Source of the DNA: DTU013 sp964490975
GTDB taxonomy: Bacteria; Bacillota; Clostridia; Acetivibrionales; DTU013
Assembly: GCA_964490975.1 (NCBI GenBank)
Contig: CAZBEQ010000039.1
Span: forward strand, 1-34,764
DNA length: 34,764 nt
Direction of reading: 5' to 3'
This document shows positions 24,450 to 33,888 of the stretch, piece after piece. The notes beneath the pieces were generated by a model. That model was not told the origin of the DNA. It did not search any database and saw nothing but the letters and a program-made list of their open reading frames with translations. The stretch's first letter is position 1, and the number at the start of each line of letters is the position of its first letter. The position numbers were made by a program, and so were the translations under genes.

Positions 24450-25535
24450 ATGGCAAAAAAGTCAATCGTGTTGGTATTAGTACTGGCAATGCTGGCAACT
24501 CTCTTCGTAGGTTGCGGCTCAGCGAATTCAGGCTCAGGCGCTAAGCTCGTTGGTGTAACAATGCCGACAAAATCGCTCCAGAGATGGAATGAAGACGGCG
24601 CAAACGTTAAAGCTGCACTTGAAGCAAAGGGTTACAAAGTTGATTTGCAGTATGCCGACAACAAGCAGGATACTCAGAATAGCCAGATCGAGAACCAGAT
24701 CACTATGGGATGTGATGTCCTTGTAGTCGCTTCAATCGATGGCGGTGCTCTGGGCGGAGTTCTTCAACAGGCAAAGGCAAAAAAAATACCTGTAATAGCT
24801 TATGACAGACTTATAACAAACACTGATAAGTGCGATTATTATGCCACATTCGACAACTACGGCGTTGGTAAGATGCAGGGCGAGTTCATAGTCAGCGCTC
24901 TTAAGCTTGACAAAGGCGAAAAGGGCCCGTTCTCAATGGAATGCTTTGGTGGAGACCCGGGCGACAACAACGCAAAACTGTTTAACCAGGGTGCAATGGA
25001 TGTTCTGCAACCATACATAGACAGCGGCGTGCTCGTGATCAAATCCGAACAGACAGTATTCCCTGATCAGATCGCTATCACCAACTGGGAGTCCAAAGGC
25101 GCTCAGGACAGGATGGATAACCTTCTGACTGCTTATTATGCAGACAAAAACATCGATGTAGTCCTCTCACCGAATGACAGCCTTGCACAGGGTATCGTAG
25201 CATCCCTGAAGTCAGCAGGATACGGTTCAGCTTCCAAGCCCTTCCCGGTACTTACTGGACAAGACTGTGACAAGATCAACGTTGGTCAGATCATCCGTGG
25301 TGAGCAATCAATGTCCATATTCAAGGATACAAGGGTTCTCGCAGATCAGGTCATCGCTATGACAGATGCTATACTTGCAGGACAGACAGTTCCTACAAAT
25401 GGCAGCTATAACAACGGAGTGATCGATGTCCCTTCATACAACTGCGAAATCAAGTTCGCTAACAAGGACAACTGGAAAGCAGTTCTCGTCGATACTAAGT
25501 ATTATCAGTTATCTGATATACCAGACGCAAAGTAA
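24450..25535 (+). CDS. chvE: ChvE-like sugar-binding lipoprotein of an ABC importer
   Basis: The 361-aa type-1 periplasmic binding protein has a lipobox (LFVGC, Cys22), so it is tethered outside the membrane. VGVTMPTKSLQRWNEDG, IPVIAYDRLI and LTGQDCD match the ChvE/multiple-monosaccharide and XylF group, which bind xylose, arabinose, glucose or galactose. The start at 24450 is preferred over ATG 24444 because GGAGG (24438-24442) is 7 bp from it and only 1 bp from 24444. It is the first gene of an importer operon. A strong hairpin with a T-run separates it from the ATPase gene, suggesting that more binding protein is made than transporter. The sugar cannot be fixed from sequence. Confidence 0.9.
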   Translation: MAKKSIVLVLVLAMLATLFVGCGSANSGSGAKLVGVTMPTKSLQRWNEDGANVKAALEAKGYKVDLQYADNKQDTQNSQIENQITMGCDVLVVASIDGGALGGVLQQAKAKKIPVIAYDRLITNTDKCDYYATFDNYGVGKMQGEFIVSALKLDKGEKGPFSMECFGGDPGDNNAKLFNQGAMDVLQPYIDSGVLVIKSEQTVFPDQIAITNWESKGAQDRMDNLLTAYYADKNIDVVLSPNDSLAQGIVASLKSAGYGSASKPFPVLTGQDCDKINVGQIIRGEQSMSIFKDTRVLADQVIAMTDAILAGQTVPTNGSYNNGVIDVPSYNCEIKFANKDNWKAVLVDTKYYQLSDIPDAK

Positions 25536-25556
25536 AATCGATACAATGATATAGAG

Positions 25557-25586
25557 ATGGCGGCAGCATGGCTGCCGCCATTTTTA
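25557..25586 (+). terminator. Strong intrinsic terminator/attenuator inside the ABC operon
   Basis: ATGGCGGCAGC (25557-25567) and GCTGCCGCCAT (25571-25581) form a perfect 11-bp stem with a 3-nt loop, followed by TTTTT. It lies between the binding-protein gene and the ATPase gene, so partial read-through would set their ratio. Confidence 0.88.
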
Positions 25587-25621
25587 ATACGTGAGACATG
25601 AAATAAAAGCTTAATTATTGC

Positions 25622-25640
25622 GAGGCAATGACCGCCTCGT
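25622..25640 (+). repeat. Small hairpin before the ATPase gene
   Basis: CGAGGC and GCCTCG are inverted 7 bp apart, between the terminator and the ATPase start. Without a T-run it may stabilise the 5' end of the processed downstream mRNA (inference). Confidence 0.35.
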
Positions 25641-25719
25641 TAAAACGCTGCTGAGGTAATAGGATTTTTCTGTAACCGGAGAATTCATATTGAACCGAAG
25701 CGTTATAAAGGAGCAGACA

Positions 25720-27255
25720 ATGTCGGAGTATATCCTTGAAATGGAAAATATAACAAAAGAGTTCCCTGGCGTCAAAGCTCTGAACGATGTTACCTTTAAA
25801 GTGAGAAAGGGAGAAATACATGCTCTGGTTGGCGAAAATGGAGCCGGTAAGTCTACACTGATGAATGTCCTGAGCGGTATATATCCCCACGGCTCCTATA
25901 CCGGTAAAATAATTTACAAGGGAACGGAATGCAAGTTTAAAAAAATACGCGACAGCGAAGAGGCAGGAATTGCCATAATCCATCAAGAGCTCGCACTCAG
26001 CCCTTTCATGACGATCGCAGAGAACATTTTTTTGGGAAATGAAAGAGCGAAGAACGGTGTAATAAACTGGGATGAAACTAATAAAGAAGCAATTGGCCTA
26101 ATGAAGAAAGTAGGCCTTAATGAAAAGTATTCTACGCAGATAAAGAATATTGGCGTAGGTAAACAGCAGCTTGTTGAGATAGCGAAGGCACTTTCAAAAA
26201 ACTGCGAACTGCTTATATTGGATGAGCCGACAGCGGCTCTTAACGATGACGATTCCGATCATCTTCTCGAGCTTCTGAAGACGCTTAATAAAGAGCATGG
26301 TCTGACGTGTATAATGATTTCACATAAGCTTCATGAAGTCATAAAGATCGCGAACAGCATCACCGTCTTAAGAGATGGAAAGACAATAGAGACGTTGGAC
26401 AATACTGAGCATGTCAGTGAAGGCCGGATAATAAAAGGGATGGTTGGCCGCGAACTTACTGACCGTTTTCCGAAGCATACGCCAAAGGTTGGTGAGATAG
26501 GCTTTGAAATCAAGGACTGGGTTGTACATGACCCTCTTGATGAGGAAAGAGTTATCATTAACAATGTCAATATGCGCTTTAGAAAGGGCGAGATTGTCGG
26601 ACTTGCCGGCCTTATGGGCGCAGGAAGGACAGAGCTTGCAATGAGTGTGTTTGGCAGGGCATACGGCAGAAAGATAAGCGGGAAGCTTATCAAGGATGGC
26701 AAGGAGATAACGCTCAACAACATCGAGCAGGCAATAGCCAATGGAATAGCCTATGTTACCGAAGACAGGAAGACAGCAGGACTGGTGCATATACAGGACA
26801 TTGGAAAGAACATAACCCTGGCTAACCTGAAAGCAATTACAAAAGGCTTTGTTGTAAATGAAGATGAGGAAATGATAGTAGGTAATGATTACAAGGGACG
26901 GTTCAATATAAAGTGTTCAAGTATTTTTCAAAAGGCGGGCAATCTTTCGGGAGGAAACCAGCAGAAGGTAGTGTTAAGTAAATGGATATTCGCCTCCCCC
27001 GATGTGCTGATACTCGACGAACCTACGAGAGGAATCGACGTTGGTGCGAAGTATGAGATATACAAGATAATTTTACAATTGGCGGAGTCTGGTAAATGCG
27101 TCATCATGATTTCCTCGGAGCTGCCTGAAATATTGGGAATTACTGACCGCTTGTACATAATCAACGAGGGATGTGTAGTGGGTGAAATGAAGACGAGCGA
27201 GGCGAGCCAAGAGGAAATAATGTCTATAATAATTAGAAGTTCAGCTGGGCGATAG
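25720..27255 (+). CDS. mmsA: Two-domain sugar ABC transporter ATPase (MmsA/GguA/XylG-like)
   Basis: The 511-aa protein has two ABC domains in tandem, as in the carbohydrate-uptake 2 subfamily. Domain 1 (about 1-240) has Walker A GENGAGKST near 38-46, a degenerate signature GVGKQQLVEIAKAL and Walker B LLILDEPTAAL. Domain 2 (about 255-505) has the usual modified Walker A GLMGAGRTEL, signature LSGGNQQKVVLSKW and Walker B VLILDEPTRGIDVG. It energises import of the sugar captured by the upstream lipoprotein, together with the permease 11 bp downstream. AAAGGAG at 25707-25713 sets the start at 25720; the in-frame TTG at 25690 is rejected. Confidence 0.94.
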   Translation: MSEYILEMENITKEFPGVKALNDVTFKVRKGEIHALVGENGAGKSTLMNVLSGIYPHGSYTGKIIYKGTECKFKKIRDSEEAGIAIIHQELALSPFMTIAENIFLGNERAKNGVINWDETNKEAIGLMKKVGLNEKYSTQIKNIGVGKQQLVEIAKALSKNCELLILDEPTAALNDDDSDHLLELLKTLNKEHGLTCIMISHKLHEVIKIANSITVLRDGKTIETLDNTEHVSEGRIIKGMVGRELTDRFPKHTPKVGEIGFEIKDWVVHDPLDEERVIINNVNMRFRKGEIVGLAGLMGAGRTELAMSVFGRAYGRKISGKLIKDGKEITLNNIEQAIANGIAYVTEDRKTAGLVHIQDIGKNITLANLKAITKGFVVNEDEEMIVGNDYKGRFNIKCSSIFQKAGNLSGGNQQKVVLSKWIFASPDVLILDEPTRGIDVGAKYEIYKIILQLAESGKCVIMISSELPEILGITDRLYIINEGCVVGEMKTSEASQEEIMSIIIRSSAGR

Positions 27256-27266
27256 GGGGAATATAT

Positions 27267-28490
27267 ATGAACAGCGTAAAGGAATTTTTGAACCGCAACA
27301 TACGGCAATATGGAATGATTTTTGCCCTGGTCGTTATTATGATATTTTTTGGGGTCTTAACCGGCGGCAAACTCATCTGGCCAAGAAACGTATCGATGCT
27401 GGTGAGACAGAATGCATATGTGCTGATACTAGCCATAGGAATGATGTTTTGTATATTGACAGGTGGTAACGTTGACCTTTCGGTCGGCTCGCTGGTCGCT
27501 CTTGTAAGCGCTATGTCGGGTCTAATGGCGTACACTGCTGGTCTTCCATCCTGGCTGGCAATAATTTTCAGCCTTATAACAGGCTTACTGGCAGGTGTGT
27601 GGCAAGGCTTTTGGATAGCTTACGTCAAGGTGCCGCCATTTATAACAACGTTGGCAGGCATGCTTGTTTTCCGAGGACTTAATAACATTATTCTAAATGG
27701 TCAGACATTACCTCTTTCTGATCTGTATGTAACTATCGGAACAGGTTCGGTACCCGATTTTGCTCCGAATACCGCACGCGATTTTCTGCGGATCGGCGAT
27801 TTGCTGCAGCTGCAAAATAAGCCTGAGTTTTTGAATATGACAATGCTTACTGTAGGTCTTGCGCTATCTATCATTTACGTATTGGTTGTACTTTTAAGCA
27901 GGAAAAGCAAGAAGGCGCGTGGATATGAAGTAGCGACCATGAAGTCTGTAATCATAAAGGTTGTTGCATTCTTCATAATTATTAATATTTTCACTTACTG
28001 GCTTGCGATGGATGAAGGCTTGCCCATAATGCTGATATTATTGGCTGCCTTATACGCAATTTATACGTTTATAGCTACTAAGACTATACCTGGACGCCAT
28101 ATATACGCCATTGGAGGAAATATTAAAGCAGCGGAGCTTTCCGGTGTCAACACTAAAAAGATGATGTTCCTCGTTTATTCCAACATGGGACTTTTAGCAG
28201 GTGTTGCAGGCATAGTTACTGCCGGAAGATTGATGGCTGCTTCACCTAATGTTGGATCAAACTTTGAGCTTGATGCTATAGGCGCATGCTTTATAGGTGG
28301 CGCTTCCGCATACGGAGGCGTTGGTACGATATGGGGAGCTGTCATAGGCGCGTTCATTATGGGCGTTATGAACAACGGTATGTCCATTATGGGCTGGGAT
28401 GTATTTTTGCAGTCTGTTGCAAAAGGTCTCGTTGTATTGCTCGCCGTTGCATTTGACATGTACTCTAAATCAAAGTCCAGACTAGGCTAG
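27267..28490 (+). CDS. mmsB: Sugar ABC transporter permease (MmsB/GguB/XylH-like)
   Basis: The 407-aa integral membrane protein has about ten hydrophobic segments, as in the BPD_transp_2 family. Diagnostic motifs are ILTGGNVDLSVGSLVAL near residues 63-79, RHIYAIGGNIKAAELSGVNT near 278-297, and ACFIGGASAYGGVGTIWGAV near 337-356. It forms the translocation pore, probably as a homodimer with the two-domain ATPase. AGGGGGAAT precedes ATG 27267. It is the last gene of the importer operon, ending in a two-part hairpin terminator. Confidence 0.94.
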   Translation: MNSVKEFLNRNIRQYGMIFALVVIMIFFGVLTGGKLIWPRNVSMLVRQNAYVLILAIGMMFCILTGGNVDLSVGSLVALVSAMSGLMAYTAGLPSWLAIIFSLITGLLAGVWQGFWIAYVKVPPFITTLAGMLVFRGLNNIILNGQTLPLSDLYVTIGTGSVPDFAPNTARDFLRIGDLLQLQNKPEFLNMTMLTVGLALSIIYVLVVLLSRKSKKARGYEVATMKSVIIKVVAFFIIINIFTYWLAMDEGLPIMLILLAALYAIYTFIATKTIPGRHIYAIGGNIKAAELSGVNTKKMMFLVYSNMGLLAGVAGIVTAGRLMAASPNVGSNFELDAIGACFIGGASAYGGVGTIWGAVIGAFIMGVMNNGMSIMGWDVFLQSVAKGLVVLLAVAFDMYSKSKSRLG

Positions 28491-28513
28491 AATAAAGCAA
28501 GAGGTGTTTTTGG

Positions 28514-28562
28514 GGAGTTGTCGCAGCAGCTATTTAGAATAGCTTTTGTACAACTCCTTTTT
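28514..28562 (+). terminator. Terminator after the ABC importer operon
   Basis: GGAGTTGT (28514-28521) pairs with ACAACTCC (28550-28557). Inside it AGCTATT (28528-28534) pairs with AATAGCT (28538-28544). A T-run follows. Confidence 0.85.
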
Positions 28563-28600
28563 ATTTGTTTATTAGCTGTATATTTTAAAGATACCTTATA

Positions 28601-28609
28601 TGTTATAAT
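28601..28609 (+). promoter_or_regulatory. Extended -10 promoter of the sensor operon
   Basis: TGTTATAAT is a TGn-extended consensus -10, without a good -35 at 28581-28586. It lies 52 bp before the anchored binding protein, so the sensor genes have their own promoter, separate from the importer. Confidence 0.6.
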
Positions 28610-28660
28610 GTAAGATAATTAAAACAAGGCTGTTAATAGAAGCCTGGACGGGGTAACAAA

Positions 28661-29671
28661 ATGAAATGGCTGTATAAAATATCATTAGCCCTTCTATTTG
28701 CTACTGTGCTTATATCTGCAGCAATGGCTGCGTATTATTTCAGCATGGTTAATAAAGCCTATGACATAGATGCTACAAATGTATTTAGCGAGGATCCTAA
28801 ATACCATTTTTCATTGATAATAAATTCCGGGGATGATGAATATTGGCAGAGCTTTAAAGAAGGTGTATTCGAAGCGGGAAAAGTACACAACGTCGCAATA
28901 GAATACAACCCGATCTCCGACCCGGACAGTATTGATAAAACAATAGAGTATATCAATATTGCAAACAAATCCAGAGTTGACGGTATCATCGTAAACGGAG
29001 AGAATTCAACAGAGTATTCGGAGGCAATCAACTGCGCGGCCAAATCAGGAATCCATATTGTAGTAGGATTGGTCGAATCCGTAGACAGTAACAGGCTTTC
29101 ATATGTAGGAAATAATTTTTATGATTATGGTGTAAAGGCTGCAAAGCTTATTTCTCAGGCATCAGTTAAGAGTATGCCGACAAATCTGGCGGTGATCCTA
29201 TCGAATACCAGACAAAATGAGACCGATAAGACTGTAATGTCACAGAGCGATATAATGATGAGTGGCATGGCAAGTGTGATCGAAAGTGAAAATAAGATAA
29301 ATTTGCTGTGCACGATGTACAGAAACAGTGAACTGCTCGGAGCCGAAGATCTAACGAGAGACATATTGACGCAGCACCCTGATGTCGATGTAATATTCTG
29401 TACAAACGCAAAGGACACGGCCGCAGCTGCGCGCGTGATCGTAGAGCGTAACATGGTAGGTGATGTTGTAATTGTCGGTACTGGTATAACGGATGAGATC
29501 AAGTATTATATCAGAAAAGGCATTATATTCGGTGTACTGGACAGGAATGGATACAATGCTGGGTATAAGAGTGTAGAGATATTGTGCGGAAGTGTGGGGG
29601 ATTCATTTCAATCGAGTTATATAAATATTCCTACAGATATATATACAGCTATAAATATTGATCAAAAGTAA
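28661..29671 (+). CDS. Membrane-anchored sugar-binding sensor protein (XylFII-like)
   Basis: The 336-aa type-1 periplasmic binding-protein fold (about residues 48-330) is tethered by one N-terminal membrane helix (about 6-26) with no lipobox. FSLIINSGDDEYWQSFKEGV begins the first subdomain, and IFGVLDRNGYNAGYKSVEIL lies near the end. Its gene is followed 24 bp later by a YesM/LytS-type kinase and then a YesN regulator. This matches the XylFII-LytS-YesN arrangement of Clostridium beijerinckii, where a membrane-anchored xylose-binding protein activates the kinase. A role as extracellular sugar sensor rather than transporter subunit is therefore inferred. The ligand is unknown. Confidence 0.85.
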   Translation: MKWLYKISLALLFATVLISAAMAAYYFSMVNKAYDIDATNVFSEDPKYHFSLIINSGDDEYWQSFKEGVFEAGKVHNVAIEYNPISDPDSIDKTIEYINIANKSRVDGIIVNGENSTEYSEAINCAAKSGIHIVVGLVESVDSNRLSYVGNNFYDYGVKAAKLISQASVKSMPTNLAVILSNTRQNETDKTVMSQSDIMMSGMASVIESENKINLLCTMYRNSELLGAEDLTRDILTQHPDVDVIFCTNAKDTAAAARVIVERNMVGDVVIVGTGITDEIKYYIRKGIIFGVLDRNGYNAGYKSVEILCGSVGDSFQSSYINIPTDIYTAINIDQK

Positions 29672-29695
29672 AGGCGCGGCAGAGGTAAATCAAAT

Positions 29696-31261
29696 ATGAA
29701 AAAATTTTGGAAGAGGATGTTCAACAGCATAAGCTCCAGGATTATTGCAGTTTTTGTTCTGACGATGATACTAGCCAGTGCTACGAGCATATCTATTCTT
29801 GGATTATCAAGCAACATTATTGAAAAAATGGATGATATGTTTGCCGCCAATGTTGAAATTGAAAAGTTCCTTAGTGATATGTCTAATGTAAATACTAATC
29901 TGACCAATTATCTTGTAACCTCTGATTCGGACAGTTTGCTCAACTATTACAGATACAAGGATATTTTTAATGAAAAGGCGCAGAGCATGTTCTACGAATT
30001 GCATGGGATATACAGTCAGAACGATCTGATTTATAAGGATATCGCATTCATGGTCGATTCGTATTTCAATGAGACGGAAGCAGCTGTAGAGGCCAAGAGA
30101 ACGGATAATGCAGATGAGTATATTGCCAGGTATACCGAGGCAAATCAAATTGCCGGGTATATTCGGACATATACTGACCGCCTGAACTTGAACATTTTGA
30201 ACACCAATACTTCCCTATATCTCGGCATGTCGGAGAACCTTAACAAGCTTCGAACGGCGAATATGGTACTCATCATTTCAGTATTATTGCTCAATGTGCT
30301 TATTATTTCCTACCTGACTATCAATATGACAAAACCGATAATAAAGCTTGCGCATTCAGCTGAGGAAATGTCCAAGGGCAATTTTGACGCAGATGATGTC
30401 GAAGTGTATTCACAGGACGAGCTTAGCATAATGGCAAATGCATTCAATGCGATGAAGCACAGCATAAGGAATTACATAAGAGAGCTTCATAACAAGGCTG
30501 ACACCGAATCGCAACTATTAGAACAGCAGATAGAGAATTTAAGGATACAGTCATTGCTCGCGGATGCAGAAATGAAGGCACTTCAAATGCAGATAAATCC
30601 ACATTTTCTTTTCAATACACTCAATGCCGGAGTCCAGCTTGCGATGATCGAAGGAGCAGACAGGACATCGACCTTCCTTGATAATATGGCAAAAATATTT
30701 AGATACAATGTTAAGAGCCTGGACAGAAAGGTAAGGATCAAAGACGAGATCGATACGATAAAGGCATATGAGGAGCTGTTTTTAGTACGTTTCGGCGATA
30801 TTATGAGGTTTGAATACGACATTGATCAAAGCTTGCTTGATATTGAAGTTCCACCGCTGATAATCCAACCGCTGGTTGAGAATGCGATGATTCATGGAAT
30901 TGGCAACATGGAGAAGGGCGGTATTATAAATATCTCTCTCGATAAAAGTGATACCGTGATCAGAATGGGGGTCCAGGACAATGGGGCTGGAATGGACGAG
31001 GAAACAAGGCAAAAGTTATTGAGAGGCCAGGGACTTGATGAAATATCCGGACATTTGACGACCGGGATAGGAATATACAATGTGGTGCAAAGGCTGAAGT
31101 TGTTTTTTAGCTGTGAGGATGTAATAGAGGTGATCAGCGCTCCGGGCACAGGTACAAAGGTGGTTTTAAAGATACCTTATGTTCCAAAGTCCGAGCAGGC
31201 TGATGATCCGGCATTATTAAGCGGCAATCGGACAGAAAACGGAGGTGTTTCTTTTGTATGA
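29696..31261 (+). CDS. YesM/LytS-type sensor histidine kinase
   Basis: The 521-aa membrane kinase has TM1 at about residues 15-38, an extracellular helical domain to about 189, TM2 at about 190-211, HAMP at about 212-262, a coiled coil, and a His_kinase domain. Its phospho-acceptor is His303 in QMQINPHFLFNTLNAG. A HATPase_c domain follows, with N-box PPLIIQPLVENAMIHG near 384-399, DNGAGMD and TGIGIYNV. The helical extracellular domain is suitable for contact with the membrane-anchored binding protein encoded just upstream. Its 3' end overlaps the response regulator by 8 bp, so kinase and regulator are coupled. GAGGT precedes the start. Confidence 0.94.
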   Translation: MKKFWKRMFNSISSRIIAVFVLTMILASATSISILGLSSNIIEKMDDMFAANVEIEKFLSDMSNVNTNLTNYLVTSDSDSLLNYYRYKDIFNEKAQSMFYELHGIYSQNDLIYKDIAFMVDSYFNETEAAVEAKRTDNADEYIARYTEANQIAGYIRTYTDRLNLNILNTNTSLYLGMSENLNKLRTANMVLIISVLLLNVLIISYLTINMTKPIIKLAHSAEEMSKGNFDADDVEVYSQDELSIMANAFNAMKHSIRNYIRELHNKADTESQLLEQQIENLRIQSLLADAEMKALQMQINPHFLFNTLNAGVQLAMIEGADRTSTFLDNMAKIFRYNVKSLDRKVRIKDEIDTIKAYEELFLVRFGDIMRFEYDIDQSLLDIEVPPLIIQPLVENAMIHGIGNMEKGGIINISLDKSDTVIRMGVQDNGAGMDEETRQKLLRGQGLDEISGHLTTGIGIYNVVQRLKLFFSCEDVIEVISAPGTGTKVVLKIPYVPKSEQADDPALLSGNRTENGGVSFV

Positions 31262-32837
31262 CCTTATGGTATGTGATGATGAACAGATAATGATCGAATC
31301 TGTACGTCATATAGTTGAAAAAGAATTCAGCAACATACGGATTATTGAGACTGCAAGATCCGGGAGAGAAGCGATAGAAAAAACATTGATCACAAAACCG
31401 GATATCATATTGACGGATATAAAGATGCCTGGTATAAACGGCCTTGATGCTGTTAAAGAGATAAAAAAGGTACATAATGATGTAAAGATCATAATTGTTT
31501 CTGCCTACGAGTTTTTTGAATATGCAAAACAGGCAGTTGAGCTGGGAGTCAGTGAATATTTGATTAAACCTGTAAAAAAAGAAAGGTTTTTAGAAGCTTT
31601 ACAAAGAATAATAGCCCAGCTCGATGATGAAAGACGTAAATACAGCTGGGAGCTGGAGGCTAAGGAGAGAATAGAGAAGATGCTGTCAGCTGTAGAGCAT
31701 AGCTTTATTTATTCTTTACTTTTCAATCAGACAAAAAAAAGCGATATTACAATGTACAAGAGGGAATTCTTCAATATAGATAACGAAACGGGCTTCATTT
31801 TTGTAATGATGTTCAACAAGAAAGGCAAATATGGGGATTACGAAGCTCAATTGAAGGATAGCCTGGATATTCAGGAGATTTATGCTTTCTTTAAAGATAA
31901 CCTGAAGTACAGGTGGAAGTGTATAGTTGGTCCTGTAATGTTGGACAGAGTCGTGGTTTATGTTGCCCAGGAGGTTGATGATCTGTATCAGCAGAGAGTG
32001 CAGTCAATATCTTTCATAGAGGATACTATGCATATGCTGGAGGAAAAGTACCAGATAGAATTCAAGGTTGGAATTGGCAGGACCTGTAATGACAAGGATA
32101 TAATGATATCATACCAGGAAGCGTTAAGAGCGCTCAATTGCAATGAAGGCGTAAGGATAGTTCATATAGATGATATCGCTCCAAACATATACGATGTGGG
32201 ATATGAAATCGTGGCGCAGGAACATAAACTTTTAATTGGCCTTGAAAATGGCGATGTGCAGAAATGCCTGACAGTTTTGTCTGATATCTTCCGGAAATAC
32301 CCAAATTTTTTAGAGCAGGAGAACATCCATTACAGAATTATTGAAATGATGGCGGCGGTCAGAAGGGTCGCTACGGAAAACGGAGTCCACGATAGTATAG
32401 AGCCTGGATACCTAATAAAAAAGATTCTATGCTGCAAGTCCAGTGAAGAGCTTGAACAGGTTTGTACAGAGGAGATAAGAAATATAGCCTGTGAAATAAG
32501 CGCCAGAAAGAAAAGTAACATCGGAAAAATAGTTGAAAAGACTAATGTGCTTATAAGCGAAAGGTTCCACCAGGATTTGAATCTGGATGATATTTCTAAG
32601 GAGTTACATATCAGCCCTCAGTATTTAAGCCGGCTGTATAAAAACGAAACAGGGGAGAATTTTATCGACAGGCTAACATTAGTCCGAATTGAAAATGCGA
32701 AAAAATTAATGAAAGAAAATAAGTATTCCATAAAAGAAATTTGTTATATGTCAGGATACAGCGATCCTAATTACTTTAGCAAACTGTTCAAAAAGCACGT
32801 GGGAATATCTCCGACAGACTATCAAAAACAGATCTAG
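31254..32837 (+). CDS. YesN-type response regulator (receiver + AraC)
   Basis: The 527-aa regulator has a receiver (about 1-120) with acidic Asp8-Asp9, phospho-acceptor Asp55 in ILTDIKMPGING and a conserved Lys in EYLIKPVKK. A long linker (about 130-420) follows, then an AraC double helix-turn-helix at the C-terminus: LDDISKELHISPQYLSRLYK and GYSDPNYFSKLFKKHVGISP. The start is TTG 31254: GGAGG (31241-31245) is 8 bp upstream and gives MYDLMVCDDEQ, aligned with the paralogue at 14954. GTG 31245 lies within that ribosome binding site. Likely targets are the sugar importer operon and nearby hydrolase genes (inference). The intact copy makes clear what is missing in the broken paralogue. Confidence 0.94.
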   Translation: MYDLMVCDDEQIMIESVRHIVEKEFSNIRIIETARSGREAIEKTLITKPDIILTDIKMPGINGLDAVKEIKKVHNDVKIIIVSAYEFFEYAKQAVELGVSEYLIKPVKKERFLEALQRIIAQLDDERRKYSWELEAKERIEKMLSAVEHSFIYSLLFNQTKKSDITMYKREFFNIDNETGFIFVMMFNKKGKYGDYEAQLKDSLDIQEIYAFFKDNLKYRWKCIVGPVMLDRVVVYVAQEVDDLYQQRVQSISFIEDTMHMLEEKYQIEFKVGIGRTCNDKDIMISYQEALRALNCNEGVRIVHIDDIAPNIYDVGYEIVAQEHKLLIGLENGDVQKCLTVLSDIFRKYPNFLEQENIHYRIIEMMAAVRRVATENGVHDSIEPGYLIKKILCCKSSEELEQVCTEEIRNIACEISARKKSNIGKIVEKTNVLISERFHQDLNLDDISKELHISPQYLSRLYKNETGENFIDRLTLVRIENAKKLMKENKYSIKEICYMSGYSDPNYFSKLFKKHVGISPTDYQKQI

Positions 32838-32846
32838 GAGGTTGTT

Positions 32847-33869
32847 ATGAAGAAGATAGTTGCATTGTCGTTGGTTGTATTTATATTTTTTTTATACGGC
32901 TGCGGATCCGAAGAAACTTCCGTTAACGAAGATAATGCACCGAAAATAGGGTTCATCTACGAAACTATGATCGTAGAAAGATGGCAGCGCGACAGGGACA
33001 TATTTGTGGCAAAGGCAGAGAACCTGGGTGCAGAGGTAATTGTGAAGGATGCATATGAGGACAGTGACCGCCAAAGAGAGATTGGTATAGAAATGATCGA
33101 TCAGGGAGTAGATGTACTTGTAATTGTCGCTTTTGATAAAGACAGTCTCAAAGATCTTGTCAAATATGCCCATAGCAATAATGTAAAGGTAATTGCATAT
33201 GACCGCATGATAAGGGATGTTGATATAGACTTTTACATATCCTTTGATAATACGGAAGTAGGTTATTTGATGGGTAGGTCTGTAACAGAAAAAGTACCTA
33301 AAGGAAATTATCTCATTATTAACGGTCCACAAAGGGACAACAATTCATCCATGCTAAATTATGGATATTACAGTTTACTTAAGCCGCTTGTTGAAAAAGG
33401 TGACATAAATATCGTAGGCGAAACCTGGATAGATGCCTGGCGTGACGAAGGCTCCTATGATTATGTAAGTAAGTTCCTTAACGGTGGGCAGAAAGTAGAT
33501 GCTATAATTGCTGCGAATGATCAACTCGCAGAGGGAGCGATAACTGCTTTGAGTGAAAACAGGCTTGCAGGAGAGGTTTTTGTTACAGGGCAGGATGCCG
33601 AACTGCGCGCATGCCAGAGGATCGTTGAAGGGACACAGGGGTCTACGGTTTATAAGCCAATCAGTATTCTTGCTGAAGGAGCGGCTGAGATTGCCGTAAA
33701 AATAGCGAAGAATGAAGACATCAGTTCATACGAGGAAATGCAGAATGGCACAAATAAAGTCCGCTGTAAGATTTACCAGCCACAGCTTGTTACAAGGGAT
33801 AATATTGATGATACGGTAATTAGGGACGGCTTTTTCACGGCCGAGCAGGTATATATACATGTACCGTAG
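32847..33869 (+). CDS. XylF-like sugar-binding lipoprotein
   Basis: The 340-aa lipoprotein (lipobox LYGC, Cys19) belongs to the type-1 periplasmic binding proteins. KIGFIYETMIVERWQRDRDI, VIAYDRMI, INGPQRDNNS and FVTGQDAELRACQRIVEGTQ strongly recall the D-xylose-binding protein XylF. It starts 9 bp after the response-regulator stop with AGGAGGT upstream, so it is cotranscribed with the sensor genes. The window contains only one set of transporter ATPase and permease genes, so it may share the importer encoded at 25720-28490, or act in sensing. The exact sugar is an inference from family resemblance. Confidence 0.88.
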   Translation: MKKIVALSLVVFIFFLYGCGSEETSVNEDNAPKIGFIYETMIVERWQRDRDIFVAKAENLGAEVIVKDAYEDSDRQREIGIEMIDQGVDVLVIVAFDKDSLKDLVKYAHSNNVKVIAYDRMIRDVDIDFYISFDNTEVGYLMGRSVTEKVPKGNYLIINGPQRDNNSSMLNYGYYSLLKPLVEKGDINIVGETWIDAWRDEGSYDYVSKFLNGGQKVDAIIAANDQLAEGAITALSENRLAGEVFVTGQDAELRACQRIVEGTQGSTVYKPISILAEGAAEIAVKIAKNEDISSYEEMQNGTNKVRCKIYQPQLVTRDNIDDTVIRDGFFTAEQVYIHVP

Positions 33870-33888
33870 GAGCTTGCCTTCTGATAAC

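Noticed and set aside
26331..26790. Two overlapping minus-strand open frames in the ABC ATPase gene
   Set aside because: Both are shadows of the conserved second ABC domain on the + strand.
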